From Plecoglossus altivelis (lineage: Eukaryota; Chordata; Actinopteri; Osmeriformes; Plecoglossidae): a stretch of DNA of 64,000 nucleotides. Position numbers and translations under genes: made by a program. The stretch covers positions 4,850,538 to 4,914,537 of the forward strand of contig BROE01000014.1 in the NCBI GenBank assembly GCA_036571765.1, in the 5' to 3' direction. This document shows, piece after piece, positions 21,547 through 34,262 of this stretch; position 1 is the stretch's first letter; each line of letters opens with the position of its first letter. The notes under the pieces are model-generated. The model did not search any database. It saw only the letters and a program-made list of their open reading frames with translations, and was not told the DNA's origin.

Positions 21547-24500
21547 AGCAATAGTAAGATGTTGTTTTAGCTGGACAAACCCCTCGATCCTTTTATCACA
21601 GTGCAACAAGACTGCCACATGGAAAACACACAGCTCAAAGGCTTCCTGTGTCATTAAAACATTTGTACTGTAATTTTATTGTACGAAATAAATTACATGC
21701 AATTCATTTGTCTGCCATTTGCAAGACTTTACATTGTATTTGACCTATACTGTATTATTACAGAGAAAAGACAGGGCAATGCAACCCACTCTATAGGATA
21801 AGCATCTGCGGACAACAATGCAATTTGACGTGACAGCTAATCACATTAGACACTTGGTTCGCGGAATAAATATAGTTAGATCATCTTTATAAAGACGGCT
21901 ATTTATCAAATCCAAAGTGCATCACGGAAAACGCAACAATCAGTGATAATTTTTAATCTCCACTAGGCGACATAATCCTACTTAAATGGGGTGAGGGAAG
22001 TGGGCGATCCCAGGTGGCTTTGGTTGGCGTGCAGAAGAGGTAGTTCCGTTGCCCATCTAAAGAGGGATCGGAGCCCAAGGTAATGACAGCTAAAGACCCT
22101 TCTGAACTCAACCATCTGCCACTGTGTCAGCCAGGCCAATACTGGTTCTGTCGAGGCAGACCACTACATGTATGGCGATGAGGTCAACACAGGGCATAAC
22201 TCTGAAAGGGACCATGACAGTGCCATTTCTATTCTGACTGCGCAATCTTGTTTCATTGATGGAAAAACCCTGACTGAAATTGCAGCATTTATTTTCGATG
22301 AAGTTTCACAATTTAAGTCTGTTGCAATATGGGTTAAATGCCCAAATAGAAAATTCAAATGCGCAGACACTCAGACTTTCCTCAGAATTAATTTCATTTT
22401 GACCCGATCACAAAGAAAGAAAATGGTTCTGTTTTTATTTCAAACCAGCCTGTTGTAAGGTCCTCTTAGACAGCATCCCCTTGAACAACACTAGACACTC
22501 TGCCCCACTGGTCCCCATACTGAAATATCAGACACGATAAATTTGGTTGCGTTAAAAGATTAACCTACACTTTGTATTTATAACTTGTTTCCTGTGTCCA
22601 ATGAAGGATTGCGGGATTGGAAATAGCTGTGGCCGATGGTCAGGGACCGGTAAACCTGCGATGTGGCAAGCCTGTTATAGCTCCTTCTGCGTCACCAGCG
22701 GCCTTTGTCTGCTTTAGTCCTATTAAAGCATTTAAGTGTGAACGTCAGTGAGCCGGCTGGAGAGCCACTCCACTCAGCTCTCCAGGGCTGGGGCCATGGT
22801 GCCTGTCACCTCCCTCACATCAACCGCAAACTGGGTGTGTGTGAGTGTGCGCCTGCTGGAGGAAGAGAGGGGAGGGGTGTGTGCGAGAGAGTGTTTGTGT
22901 GTCTGAGAGAATGTGCGTGTGATGTATGTTTGCATGCGAGAGGGTTTGTGTGCGTGTTGAAGGTTCGGTGCTGGAGAGGCCGCCTAGGATGGATGAAGTG
23001 GGGTGATCAGCTAAACAAGTGGGCCAGGCCATTGAACAGCCCAGAGCGTTTTCCAAATTTAAATAAAAGGCCATTACAGACTCAAAGAGCAGAGGGTGTG
23101 AGATGGGAAAGGTCAGCACACAAACACACACATACACGTATAGTCACACATCACACGCATGAAGCTGATTTCATTGCTCTCTGCTGTATCGCTCTCTCCC
23201 CAAGGATCATGAGGAAACAACGACCTCAGCCAAAGTGCATTTCTTCTTTTAGTCCTGTTAAAAAGCGCTAATCTCAGCAAGAACACCGGTACTTTTCTCC
23301 TTTTCTTTCTTCCTAAATGAGTCCACTCAAGATATACTGTAACTGTGCAATTGCCAGTTAGAAAGCCACTCCCTACTTCTGTGGGCTTAATCACCATTAC
23401 CCTGCTGCTCTCTGACACCCACTGCATGACGAAAGCCAGCAGGGAGTCTGGCTGTGCAAGAGAGAATAACCAAGTGTTGCAATAGACGTGAGAGGTGGAC
23501 TAACATTACTCCTTAACTAATTCGGTCCGATTTTAAAATGTTTTGTTACCCTTAATAGCAGATGATCCATGTGAGGGAGGCGGATGAGTCAACGCTTTCA
23601 TGTTCACTGTTTTTCTCTGTACTTGAAAGACCTTGCTTTTCTCAAGGCAAACCTTGTTTGACGCTAGGCAAATTGATCACGAGGAGTGCTCTTCCAACAC
23701 CCCGATCGATGCGCGATCTTTCAGGCAACGGCAGAGAGAGTGGAGAGCCTGCCCATGTTTGTGCTTTTCCAACAATTTGCTCATTACTTCCATGGCCGTG
23801 TCGCCAGCTGACTTGCTGTGGTTAAAGGTCTGGATCTGTGCTTCCCCGTCTGTATACATGGATTGAGTGTTTCATCATGCTGCTCTCCTGGGAGGTGAGA
23901 GCGGATGTACATGTTGTTAGGTGCTGGTTTCTCCACGCAGTTGGGGATGTCCCAGAGCTGGAATCCCTGGTAACACGAGCTGGTGACGTCAGCGCCCCCC
24001 CGCAGGAGACCGCCCCAATGGGCCTTTGCCTCTCCGAGTGAAGCCCTTGATCCACAGGGGAAATTACCTCTGTACAGCAATTACCTCTGCACCCACCGCG
24101 TTACATCAGCCCCGATGACTCACTATGGTGAGGCCTTGAAGACTTCTCCCAGTCCAATTTGCAGACTGGTAGCCCAGCTCTCTACTCCCGGAGTCCGGCT
24201 CCTTGAGACTGGCCTGCGATCCGGTTGGCTCTGCTGTCGCCGGGAAGACTCCCTGCTGAGGAGCATGCCTCAGATTGTGTCACTTCAGAAGAAAAAACGA
24301 CTCCTATGTCGTGGTCAGTCCCATAAAAGCACAAAGGCATTAGAACTGTTGATCTGATGTCAAAATCCAATTAGCGTGTACATCTGGACACGTTACGAGA
24401 GTGAGTTTCCCCACTAATGATTTGGGCGCTCAGGATTTTATTAGGTTACCCTGTCTGGCGTCCTGTGGTATTTCCTGTTGGGCTTTCTGGGTGATACTGA

Positions 24501-24989
24501 GGGCACTTTACAGGTTGGATCAAATATCGGACAAAAAGCTTTTGAAGGCTGTAATGTTTTGTTCTTAAATCTAAAACAATGTTTGGCAAAGCAGCTAATA
24601 GTAATGCAATAAAGGACAGCCCCTGGGATGTAGATCTGTGGAAGAACTAACACTCGCTGGTGTTTGTTTTGCTTTGTTGCTGAGTGTGTGAGAGAGACAG
24701 GGAGTAGGAATGAGAGACACGAAGCAATACACAGAGAGAGAGAAAGAGAGAGAGAGAGAGAGTGAGGGCGAGCGAGGGAGGGAGGGAGTTGAAAAGAAAA
24801 GTATAGCCTTTTTAGGTAGCTGACTTGACTTGAAGAATACCTCCTTCTTTGGCTGGGCAGTAAAACCCAGGTTGGAGAAAGAATAAACCTGTGTGAAAAG
24901 CCTCCTGCGTTGTATAAATGACCTTGGGGTCAGTCTTCTATCTTGGAATAGGCCCCTTGTGCCATGCTTTCATCTGCAGCACTGGCAAA

Positions 24990-24999
24990 CTAAAAATAG
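24990..24999. promoter_or_regulatory. MEF2 consensus upstream of hdac9
   Basis: A perfect CTAAAAATAG in non-repetitive intergenic DNA. Confidence 0.35.
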
Positions 25000-26392
25000 A
25001 AGCGGAGCACAAAAGGGACAGTGGAAACAGAGGAGCGTTCTCCAAATCTAAACTGATCAATGTGCTGATCTCGGTTGGAAACCATCGATCGTTTTCTATC
25101 AAACTGCCGTGCTGTTGTGCAACAGACAGCCTCAATTCACGCTCCAATATCCACTGCCTCAATAACTCTCCGATCCAAACTCACACGCCTGCTCGCTGAG
25201 CTCCAGGTTGAAGCAGTGAACTCATGATGTCAGCAACTAAGACAGAGCTGCGACCCAGTCGGTACAGCACTCCCAGCGAAACAGACATTTGACTGGTATA
25301 CTGATTACACTGACACCGCTGAAGATGAGAATGAAAACTGGACGCCCAAGACCTCACCATAAGAGCACAAGACACGATACGTGACCTTGATCAGGTCAAG
25401 AGCAGATCCCAGTTAGACCTTGGAGGGATTATTAACACAGGTTTCATTTCACAAACAAAATCGGAATATCTAGCTCCGGACGGTAATCTGGCTCAGTTAT
25501 CAGAGGATAATCTCAATATCCCCTTCATACCCTGAGAATATTACCTAAGCCCTGATCTAAACAATCACATCACTTGATGATGGGAATCTATTTTTATGAG
25601 ATCTCTCTACAGTATGTGGCTGGTGGGTAATGGTTTAGTCGACAGAACATCACCTCTCCTGCTTACTGTTGACGGGGCTTGGCTAAGCAGTCTGTTCCCA
25701 AAAAAATCCATTCAAGGAATTCAAAGGTCAACTGACAAAAATGGAGCAGGAAATGAGGTTTACTATAGGAAGGGCAGGGTGACAGTCATTGTCCTGGCCA
25801 CTTCCACCTACGCCACACTTTCTTTTGTTGTCCACACTCGGCGTGTCCTCCTGCGGCCGTCTCTCAAAGGTCCGAGACACAACAATACGCTGAAAAAAAC
25901 AACTCTTCCTCTGATGACCAGAACAACAGGAGATGTCAGACCTCCACACACGTCACAGTAGCAATGTTGCAGGAGTCAGGCTGGCTTCAGCCCATAATGC
26001 AAGAACGTTTAAATGGAAATAAATGAAAACCTGGTGAGATTTCAAATTCATTTTCACACAGTATCCTGCAAAGGTGACCTTGTTGATGTTTACTTTATCG
26101 CACACAAAAGACATCCAGACAGAATTTTCTTTGCAACAAACTTACAGTAAATGGTCTTTCTGTGACTCTGTCTGTAAAACTTTCTTCTACAAGGGTGCCT
26201 GACCATACACATAAAGAGAGTGTACTGTATAGCTTGGAACTTTCCTCTCTCTTGAGAGGCTGAGAGAAAGAGTTCAGAGGTCATCCCACTTGTTTGGTAG
26301 AAAAACAACGGCAGCTCCTGCTGAACACTGGCTTCCAACGCTGATGAGTCCCTTGTGTTCATTCGCTCTTCTCTCCTCTCAAAAGCACATTC

Positions 26393-26650
26393 TCTCCCTC
26401 ACTCCCTCTGTCCCTCACTCCATCACTCTGTCTCACTCTCTCTCTTTCACTTCCTCTCTCCCTCACTCCATCACTCTGTCTCACTCTCTTTCTTTCACTT
26501 CCTCTCTCCCTCACTCCATCACTCTGTCTCACTCTCTGACATTCTCCCTCTATCACACTCACTCCCTCTCTTTATCCCTCACTCCACCACTCTGTCTCAC
26601 TCTCTCCTTCTCTCTGTCTCACTCCATCACTCTCTCACCTTCTATCTCTT
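26393..26650. repeat. 48-bp minisatellite, about three full units
   Basis: Units begin CCCTCACTCCATCACTCTGT at about 26411, 26459 and 26507, and degenerate further copies follow. The period is divisible by three, which creates long plus-strand open frames with a 16-residue repeat. These are not judged to be a gene. Confidence 0.85.
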
Positions 26651-29600
26651 TCTCACTACTGCTTTCTTTCACACACAAAAACTGAAGCGGTGTCTTTCAT
26701 GTATAAACAGGAAACATATCAATAGTCAATAAGGCTCGACTATCATGCTATAGTGCTATAATATACTATACTTTAGAGCAGTTGAAGCATTTCATTATGA
26801 ATGTGGTTGTGCACATGCAACTCTGGCATGATGCAAAGAACTACACCAGAAGGGTTTGTAGTTTTAGGACACTGTCCAAATGGGGTGAAAGCCCTGATTG
26901 ATACCTTTGCAACAGTGCACCCTAGAGGCAGGTTTGGGCGGCCACCAAACCCTTGCAAAGATCCTCTTGGCAGGGAGAGATGCACTCTGCAGTTAACATG
27001 AGTACCATTCTGCGAGGATGAAGCAAACCTCTCAAATAACACTACTAGTTATGGCAAGAAGAACAAAGGTTGTTGGGCCTGCTTGTGGGGAGGTATTAAC
27101 ATGTACTAATCATGAATCATTTCAATTCATTTAATATAATTCTAAATAGCAGACTGAGGTTGAAACAATGGTAGAATGTACACCAATACAAACCTATCAC
27201 ACACACACACAGACACAGAGGCAGACCCCATGCAGTGTCTGGGAGTGGCTGTAGCTTTCCTGACCTCTCCTTTCATCTGAGATCCAGTATCCACAGACAC
27301 TTCTTTGACCTGCCCCACCAATAACACAGCGGCTAACAAGCTCTAGACGGCCCTCCTTACAACACAAAAACACTCACAGCAGAGAAAGCCATTACCGCCT
27401 TCGCGCCGAGACGTGATAGCAGCTCTTAGTCAGACGATTTCACTTTCTGCTTCTACCCGCTCAGACGCATGCAACACACGAAAAACCTGTGGGCTCGACG
27501 ACATCAAAAAAGATGTAAGCAAATATTTGAGCTCTGCAACAGCAGGAGGAACAGTAAACCTTTAAAGCTCTCAAAATAGCTCAGAAAAAGGCAGACACCA
27601 AGAAAAAGACACAACATCAAAAGGAGCCTTTTAGTCTTATCGTGTTTCGGGTCTGCTGGCTGATGTTAACTGATGCTGAAATGCACCGCATACTTGCTGT
27701 TTGCGTAAACCTTTCTTCTGTCCTTTTCAGTTATTTCCGAGGGCCATAAACAAAGCTCCCCCTTCCCCGGTGTGATTGATTGACATTTTGCTTTGCCTTA
27801 ATGGGAACCCGATGCGCCACCTCTCTGCCTCCCCCCCCTCTCCCTGTGCCCCAGTCCTCCCGCTTCCGCCCTGCCGGTGTCTCTCTCCAGACAGGAGTGC
27901 GAAAACGGGTCGAGCAAAAAAAGGTCAGAATTCCGAGTATGCGTCGAGATTGTCACCTCAAAGGCGGCACGATTTTTGGGGTTTTGTTGTTCGGGAAGCA
28001 GATGGGACAGTAGGCCCTTTCACACCTATCTGAACACACGGGGGCCTTTACAAGGGCCCTGCCCTTGGATCTCCAGCCAGTGTGTCCAATCCCTGTGTAA
28101 TTCCTGGGCACGTTTGTTCTGCACATTTCACGCCAGGTGGGGAGGAGAGCACGGCCGTGCCCTCACCGCTGAATCATAACTCACAGGACGGGCTGAAGAA
28201 GGAGGCAGGTACCCCGCACATGAAAGGCCACAACAAAGAGCCGTTTGGACACGGCGCACGGCAGCCCCGGGGCCCCCAGAGGATGACGGGATAGGACAGA
28301 GTGACACGTTGTGTGCCTGTGAAGTGAGGGTCTGTTTCTGCCATCAGGGAAGAAGGGCAAGCTCCACCTATTGACACCTCGGAGACAGTATGGCCGTCAG
28401 ACTGCAGCTCCGCTCATCCATCAGACTGGCTGTGTTTACTATGCCATCTGGGACAAGGCTGTTCTCCAGCTTCACGTCCTGTCAAAAGGCTGGCTGAGTG
28501 ACAGCCCAATAAGTATGAAGGCTAGTGGAAGGACGGTGGACCCAAAACGGTAAACGGCATATTGGTAACATGTTTATGTCAGTGTTTTAACAGTAAATTG
28601 AGTTTTTTTTCATACAAGACAAAAAAAGGCACTTTCCCAACCCCCCAAAAAGCACATTAATCTAACTTAAATACACACGACAGCCACTTTAATTTTGCAA
28701 TTTTTCATCCACACAGGAGGCCTCTCCGTGAATGAATGATTCATGGCCCAGCCTGCACTTGGACATGAAGTGGAAACAAATGGAGACAGCACAGCCGCCT
28801 CCCCTCCCCTCAGGGCTGTGGGGTCCACCGTGGCCCTGGATGGACAGGCTGGGAACCCCAGCCTCAGTGGTCCAGGCTCATCCCACCAGGCTCTGCTCAG
28901 ATCAGCCGCAACAGGAACCAGCAGCCCCTTGGAGCCTCCTTGGTTATAACTCCTCTCTCAGTACATACAGCCGGGAGTCTCAAGCCCCTATTACTCAGAT
29001 GTGCCGTACTACTGCCCACTCACATCTTTTAAGAAAAGTTACAATGTAACAGCAATGGCCCATTCTACGTCATACTGCAGAGCAATTGAGTGGAGAGGAA
29101 AAGGATTTGGAACGAAATGAGGACTGAATGACCTACGAGCTAAACATTATACAAAATGTCCTCCACCATTGGGGTGGAAAAATAAAGGCCTGTCTCGATG
29201 TGTGTTTTGTTATATCGTTGGACAAAATGTTGTAATCCTGAGCAGAGGTCTGTCTAATGGAGTCAGGGGTCTGTAACCAAACCCAGCGCAGTGTGAGTGG
29301 AGAAAGGCTTATATAACAAACAGAATAGTTTTGTGGCACCAGGGGTATATTCAGATAGTCTGTACAGGCTCTCCAGCTCTCTCCCGTCCACACTAGCAGC
29401 CAAGAACAGCAGAATAAGTAAAGGTGTGAACATGCCTCTGGTGTTCTTTTCCGAGACAACACACTGAGATGGACTCCAGAACAGGGCGCCACACGCTTCT
29501 GTTCAACATCCAAAAACACACACGGGCCTAAACACACCTCAGCACTCAACAGTCCCAAACTAAAACTGCATAGCGGGCATAGAAAGGCATATAATGCGCA

Positions 29601-30744
29601 AGCACCATTCACAGGTTTTCACAAGTCATTCATCAGTCTGGAACATTGGAGAGTGGAAATCTGGTGAAGAAACGAACCAAGCAAACATCATCTTTGAATG
29701 AGGTGAGTTTAAAATCTTTTAAAGTACAGAGGGTTTTGTTTTTCTCTTAACAAGCTAAAGATTCTAAAACAGGAGAAGAGTGCTCGCAGCCATTCTCGCC
29801 CTCACCAGGACTGTGTTCTGACAGAGGCGGGCCACAAACCGGACTGGACCAGAGCTGCTGGACAGATGACCTCTCTCAGTCTCCTGGTCTGTGTCCACTA
29901 TTCTCTGTGGAGGCTATTCTTGTTTCCTGCTATATAACCACTTACCGCTCGACCTCATGACTAAATACAAGTAAATTACACCCAAGCAGTTGGGTGCACT
30001 CTGTTGCCTGGTAACATAATATCATGCTGAGGATTCATCTTGATATAGAACACTAAACACTTGTAGCCAGAGCCAAGAATAGACATACAACAACATCCAC
30101 TGGTTTGCCATTTTATCCTGCTTACATTATATCACGCAGTCCACTCCGAAAGGAGATTAAAGGATTGATTGATGGAGATCAGTCTTACTTTTGACAATCC
30201 TAGTTTTGTTTTTGATACAAGCATAGATTGGGATTGTAAATCTGAATCCTCACCTTGACATAATAAATTGACAGCACAGTTACACAGCGCGAAAAATACA
30301 CCTAGCCAATTGGGTTGTTTCACACTGCTGATTGGCTCACCCAAATGTCAGATTATTAGCTTTTTCCATTTGCAATGTATTCCTCCACACTGTTGTGGGA
30401 AAAGAATTCATTTGGGCTGCATGTACGTGAAACATCTTGTACATTACATGACCACGCACTGTGGAATGACACTAACTTCCTCTTTCCTCTAACATGGTGT
30501 CAGATCCAGTCATCTCTAACCGCTGACTTTTCTACTTCATCGGTCATTCCTCATGCAGAAGGCTAAAAAAACCCAACCCAAATGTCCAAATGTCAATTTA
30601 GTATTTTTGGAAACAACCAAATGCAGCAAATCAGAAAAATACAATGGTGACATCATATGTAGAATTCTAAAAGAGGGATCAATTCACATAGCTTTTTATT
30701 TAAATTGAACACAATCAGGATGAATGATTGTTCTGATCGTATTG

Positions 30745-30748
<4 letters not shown>

Positions 30749-30782
<34 letters not shown>

Positions 30783-30797
30783 ACTCTCTCTCTCTGA
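30749..30797. repeat. (TC)n microsatellite
   Basis: About 16 TC units, then a short TAAC interruption and more TC. Confidence 0.9.
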
Positions 30798-32716
30798 CCA
30801 AACTCAAACGGTCTGGGCAGGCAATGCTAATATTTTCTCTACTGATAGTTTTAATTGAGTGGCACATTCTGCTGAGTGACACATAGTCTGCCTACTTCAC
30901 ACCTCAAATGTGTGAAATGGAACAAGAACATTTGAACCAAATCCACGCAGCAAAGGCGTGTGGCAACGCTGTTTGTATCTTATGATTAGAAACAACAATT
31001 GATTAGGCTGATCCAACGAACAGCCGAGTCCTAAAATGCTTCAGCCTCCTTCCTGTTATATATTATTACCCCCATGAGACCATGAGGGAGAATACCACAG
31101 CCACCTGTTGGCAAAACGTAAATAAATAATATAATAAGGACCTCCACTGTCAAACGAAACAGAAACTAGGACCCATTGGTCCAGTCCAGAACGGTCCTTC
31201 CAGCATGTAAGACACTGTTTGTCCAGTCAAGGGAGGGACTTTATGTCATGCGTCAGTAAACACAAATTTTCTCAAAGCTTCTATTAGTACAACCGACTAT
31301 GTAATTCAGTCAGCATCAACAATGTGTACCTGTCGCCGTGTTACAGCATCTCATTTAAGGAATTCTCATTGAAATTAGGAAATATAATGTAATTACTGGC
31401 TAATTGTGCTCACTAAAAAGGGCCTATGAATAATTAAGCAATGACTAACAATACTTGTGAAATGAATTCTATCAAACACCATTTTATCTACAGTAATCAA
31501 CACATTTGGCACTATCAAATGACGTGTCAAACACAAGTGTAAGGAGCTGTTGAAATGACTCGCTCCCTCCATGACATGGCTCAGATGGCACCTGCCCCCT
31601 CAAGCCATCTGAGCAGTGTGTGGACATCTGCGAGCCCACGGCCTGCCAAGAACAAGTCTGATGTACAAAATAAAAACAAAAAATTAATCAAATCGACGAC
31701 AAATATTCTGAAGAGGGAAGAGGACAGAAAGGGTTATCTGCACATGGCCGCGAGGGGCTCTGATGTCAAAACATGAAGCATTTTCCCTTGTTTTGCTGTC
31801 AAAGTGAAAATGTCATGCGGAGACTGGCAGTTCTCGGTTTCCTGTTTTCCCAATACAGCGTAGTAATAGTAAGCTGTGTCACTATTTGACACCTCTGGAC
31901 AGAACATTGGCAGGCGCAATCAATTTGGCTTTTTCTTATACCCAAGCCAGGTGATAGAGTATAAACAGGGCAATTCTACACTGGTGCTGGTCCGCCCAAC
32001 TGATAACTACTGGGAAACATTGTTTTTTGTTGTGGGTGTAACTCAACTGTCACTTCAATATTTTGGTTTAAACAGTTGGAGTGATCCAATCTGTATCGTT
32101 CAGGAGATACAATTTCAGTGGACAGGGTGTATTTGCAGCCAATGCTAGTTGCTATTTCTGGCCCATTTGCTAATAGTGTTTTGAATTAATAGTTTTTCAC
32201 ATGTATATTCCACTATGTAATTGTTGCTGGCCTTGTCACCAAAAATGGCATTATTCAGGATAACCTTTAGCACTATGCACACGATAACAAATCACTCTTT
32301 GATTTTGACTTGATTAAATGTTTGTTACCTTTGTCAATCGCTTCAGGTTGAGTTTTCAATGCTGATGTTTAACTTGCTTGACCTGCAACTGCAAAAGCAA
32401 ACACAGAGATAATACATGTGAGATTAATCTCAGGCTTACTGAAGCCAAATGATTTCAACTGCTGTAATGCAGATTATTGAAGATTTTTGGTGAATCTATT
32501 AATGAATTACTAATGCATAACCTACAACCTAACCCCTTTCGTGCCAGCACATCTTTTAATTTGGAAGTTGAGGCAAATGTATGAAAATCCCAAACCTACT
32601 GGCACCCACTGTGAGCTTTATTTCGTATGCCATTTCTTTCTATGGAGTGAAAGAAACTCTCCCAGCTCATTGTTACTTCTGTCACGTCTTGTGAGATCAT
32701 ATATGTGGGCTACAGT

Positions 32717-32726
32717 CTATTTTTAG
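32717..32726. promoter_or_regulatory. MEF2 consensus, intergenic
   Basis: A perfect CTATTTTTAG about 13 kb upstream of the hdac9 start codon and 7 kb beyond the ahr stop codon. Confidence 0.35.
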
Positions 32727-33274
32727 ATGGCAGCGGTTGTGCTTGGAGCCTCAATCACTGCACACTGAATTCGAGCCGCGTCCACAAGTGTAAAACAACA
32801 GGGTTATCAAGCAGGCAGAAATAATCAGGTTGCTATACCGAGGGATATGACAGTTTCATTATTGTGAGAACACTTCTTTAGAGTAATCGACGTGCAAGTT
32901 GACAAATTAGAAATGAACATGAGGTTACATTGCAATTTAATAGAAAGTCTGTCAACTGACTTGTTGATATCTAGTAAGGGTGGGCAGCCGATTGTTGACA
33001 ATACTTGGTCATACGATAAGGGATGAATGCACAGGAAACATTATTTAAACACTGGAGTGAAGCACGTCTCTCATTCTAGCTGTCGCATCATTCCAAATAG
33101 CTAAACTACCTACCTTCTGTAAAATAAATCAACGCTGTGACTGAACTTGATTGACCAGTAACGTCGCGAGTGAACGGTAAGGCTCTAGGCAGAATGAACG
33201 TCAGGCGCTGGCGTGGTGTTTTTATGGACGCTGGTGAGGATGCGATCAGTGTCTGAAGCGGTATGACGAGCGTA

Positions 33275-33284
33275 CTAAAAATAG
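33275..33284. promoter_or_regulatory. MEF2 consensus, intergenic
   Basis: A perfect CTAAAAATAG. Together with the following CTTTG it matches the reverse complement of the site at 21328-21342 over 15 bases. Confidence 0.4.
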
Positions 33285-33566
33285 CTTTGGGTAGAGGGCT
33301 GGAGAGATGCCACCATAACCAAGGTGCAGGCAGACCTAGCAACAGTAGTTATTAAATCGGTTTCACTGTGTATGCGCAGTTACATTCTCTGAACGATTAG
33401 AAGCTTAGGCTTCGTATGATCAATGCACTCTCAACTAACGTGTTCAATTGCCGCCAACTCTTCTATTTGTATTGGACAATACATGTAACTTCATTGTGGT
33501 GAAAGTATTTTATTGTAGTGGAAGTCTTGTCCAATGTGAGGTTGGTAAGTGAAATAATTGCAATGC

Positions 33567-33570
<4 letters not shown>

Positions 33571-33617
<47 letters not shown>
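33571..33617. repeat. (CT)n microsatellite
   Basis: About 23 uninterrupted CT units. Confidence 0.95.
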
Positions 33618-33622
<5 letters not shown>

Positions 33623-34057
33623 CTGCAACTGTAGCTCACTTTGAGAAGTGCTCTTCCCCAGGAGCCATTGGGGAGGCTTTGGCTAGCCTTGGGGTCACTG
33701 AAAAGACTTTCCCCTCCCCCCCTTCCACAGACTTTCCTGCTGAGTCCCCCTAGTGCGGGGGAGAGGAGGCCATGATGAGGGATGGACATTACTTACAGAT
33801 TCTTATTATTTATGCACGTAGACCTATTGCTGCGTCAACAAAATACTCTCAAAAAGATTAAAATGTACCTGAAGGCCTGAAACGAACACTTCATTTCATG
33901 TAATTATTTACACAAGTGACCTGTTTTTGGAGGATAAGGGACATCTAACATTTCTGTAATGCATCATATAGAACGATGCTTGATGTTCATAAATCTATAC
34001 CATATGTTGGAAAGGGACTATAATAATAACATCTTGCTCTCAGAAGAGCCACTAACG

Positions 34058-34262
34058 CAGGGGTCTTCAACCCTGGTTCTCAGGGCCCATTGTCCTGTGT
34101 TTTTTAGATGTGTCCTTGCTCCAACACAGCTGATTCAAATGATCGTTACCAGGCTTCTGCCGTGCTTTATAATGACCCATTCATTTGAATGTGTGTTGGA
34201 GCAGGGTAACATCTACAACTCATACAACAGTGGGCCCTGAGGACCTGGGTTGAAGACTGATG
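34058..34262. mobile_element. Decayed palindromic MITE, hAT-like
   Basis: The left end CAGGGGTCTTCAACCC pairs with the right end GGGTTGAAGACTGATG. The interior is also self-complementary (GCTCCAACACAGCTGATTCA against TGAATGTGTGTTGGAGC). It is the same general design as the element at 44467. The right terminus is mutated and no target duplication is clear, so it is an old copy. Confidence 0.7.

Noticed and set aside
22168..22458. 96-codon plus-strand open frame in the intergenic region
   Set aside because: No family resemblance, no splice context and no coding-like composition; length is within chance.
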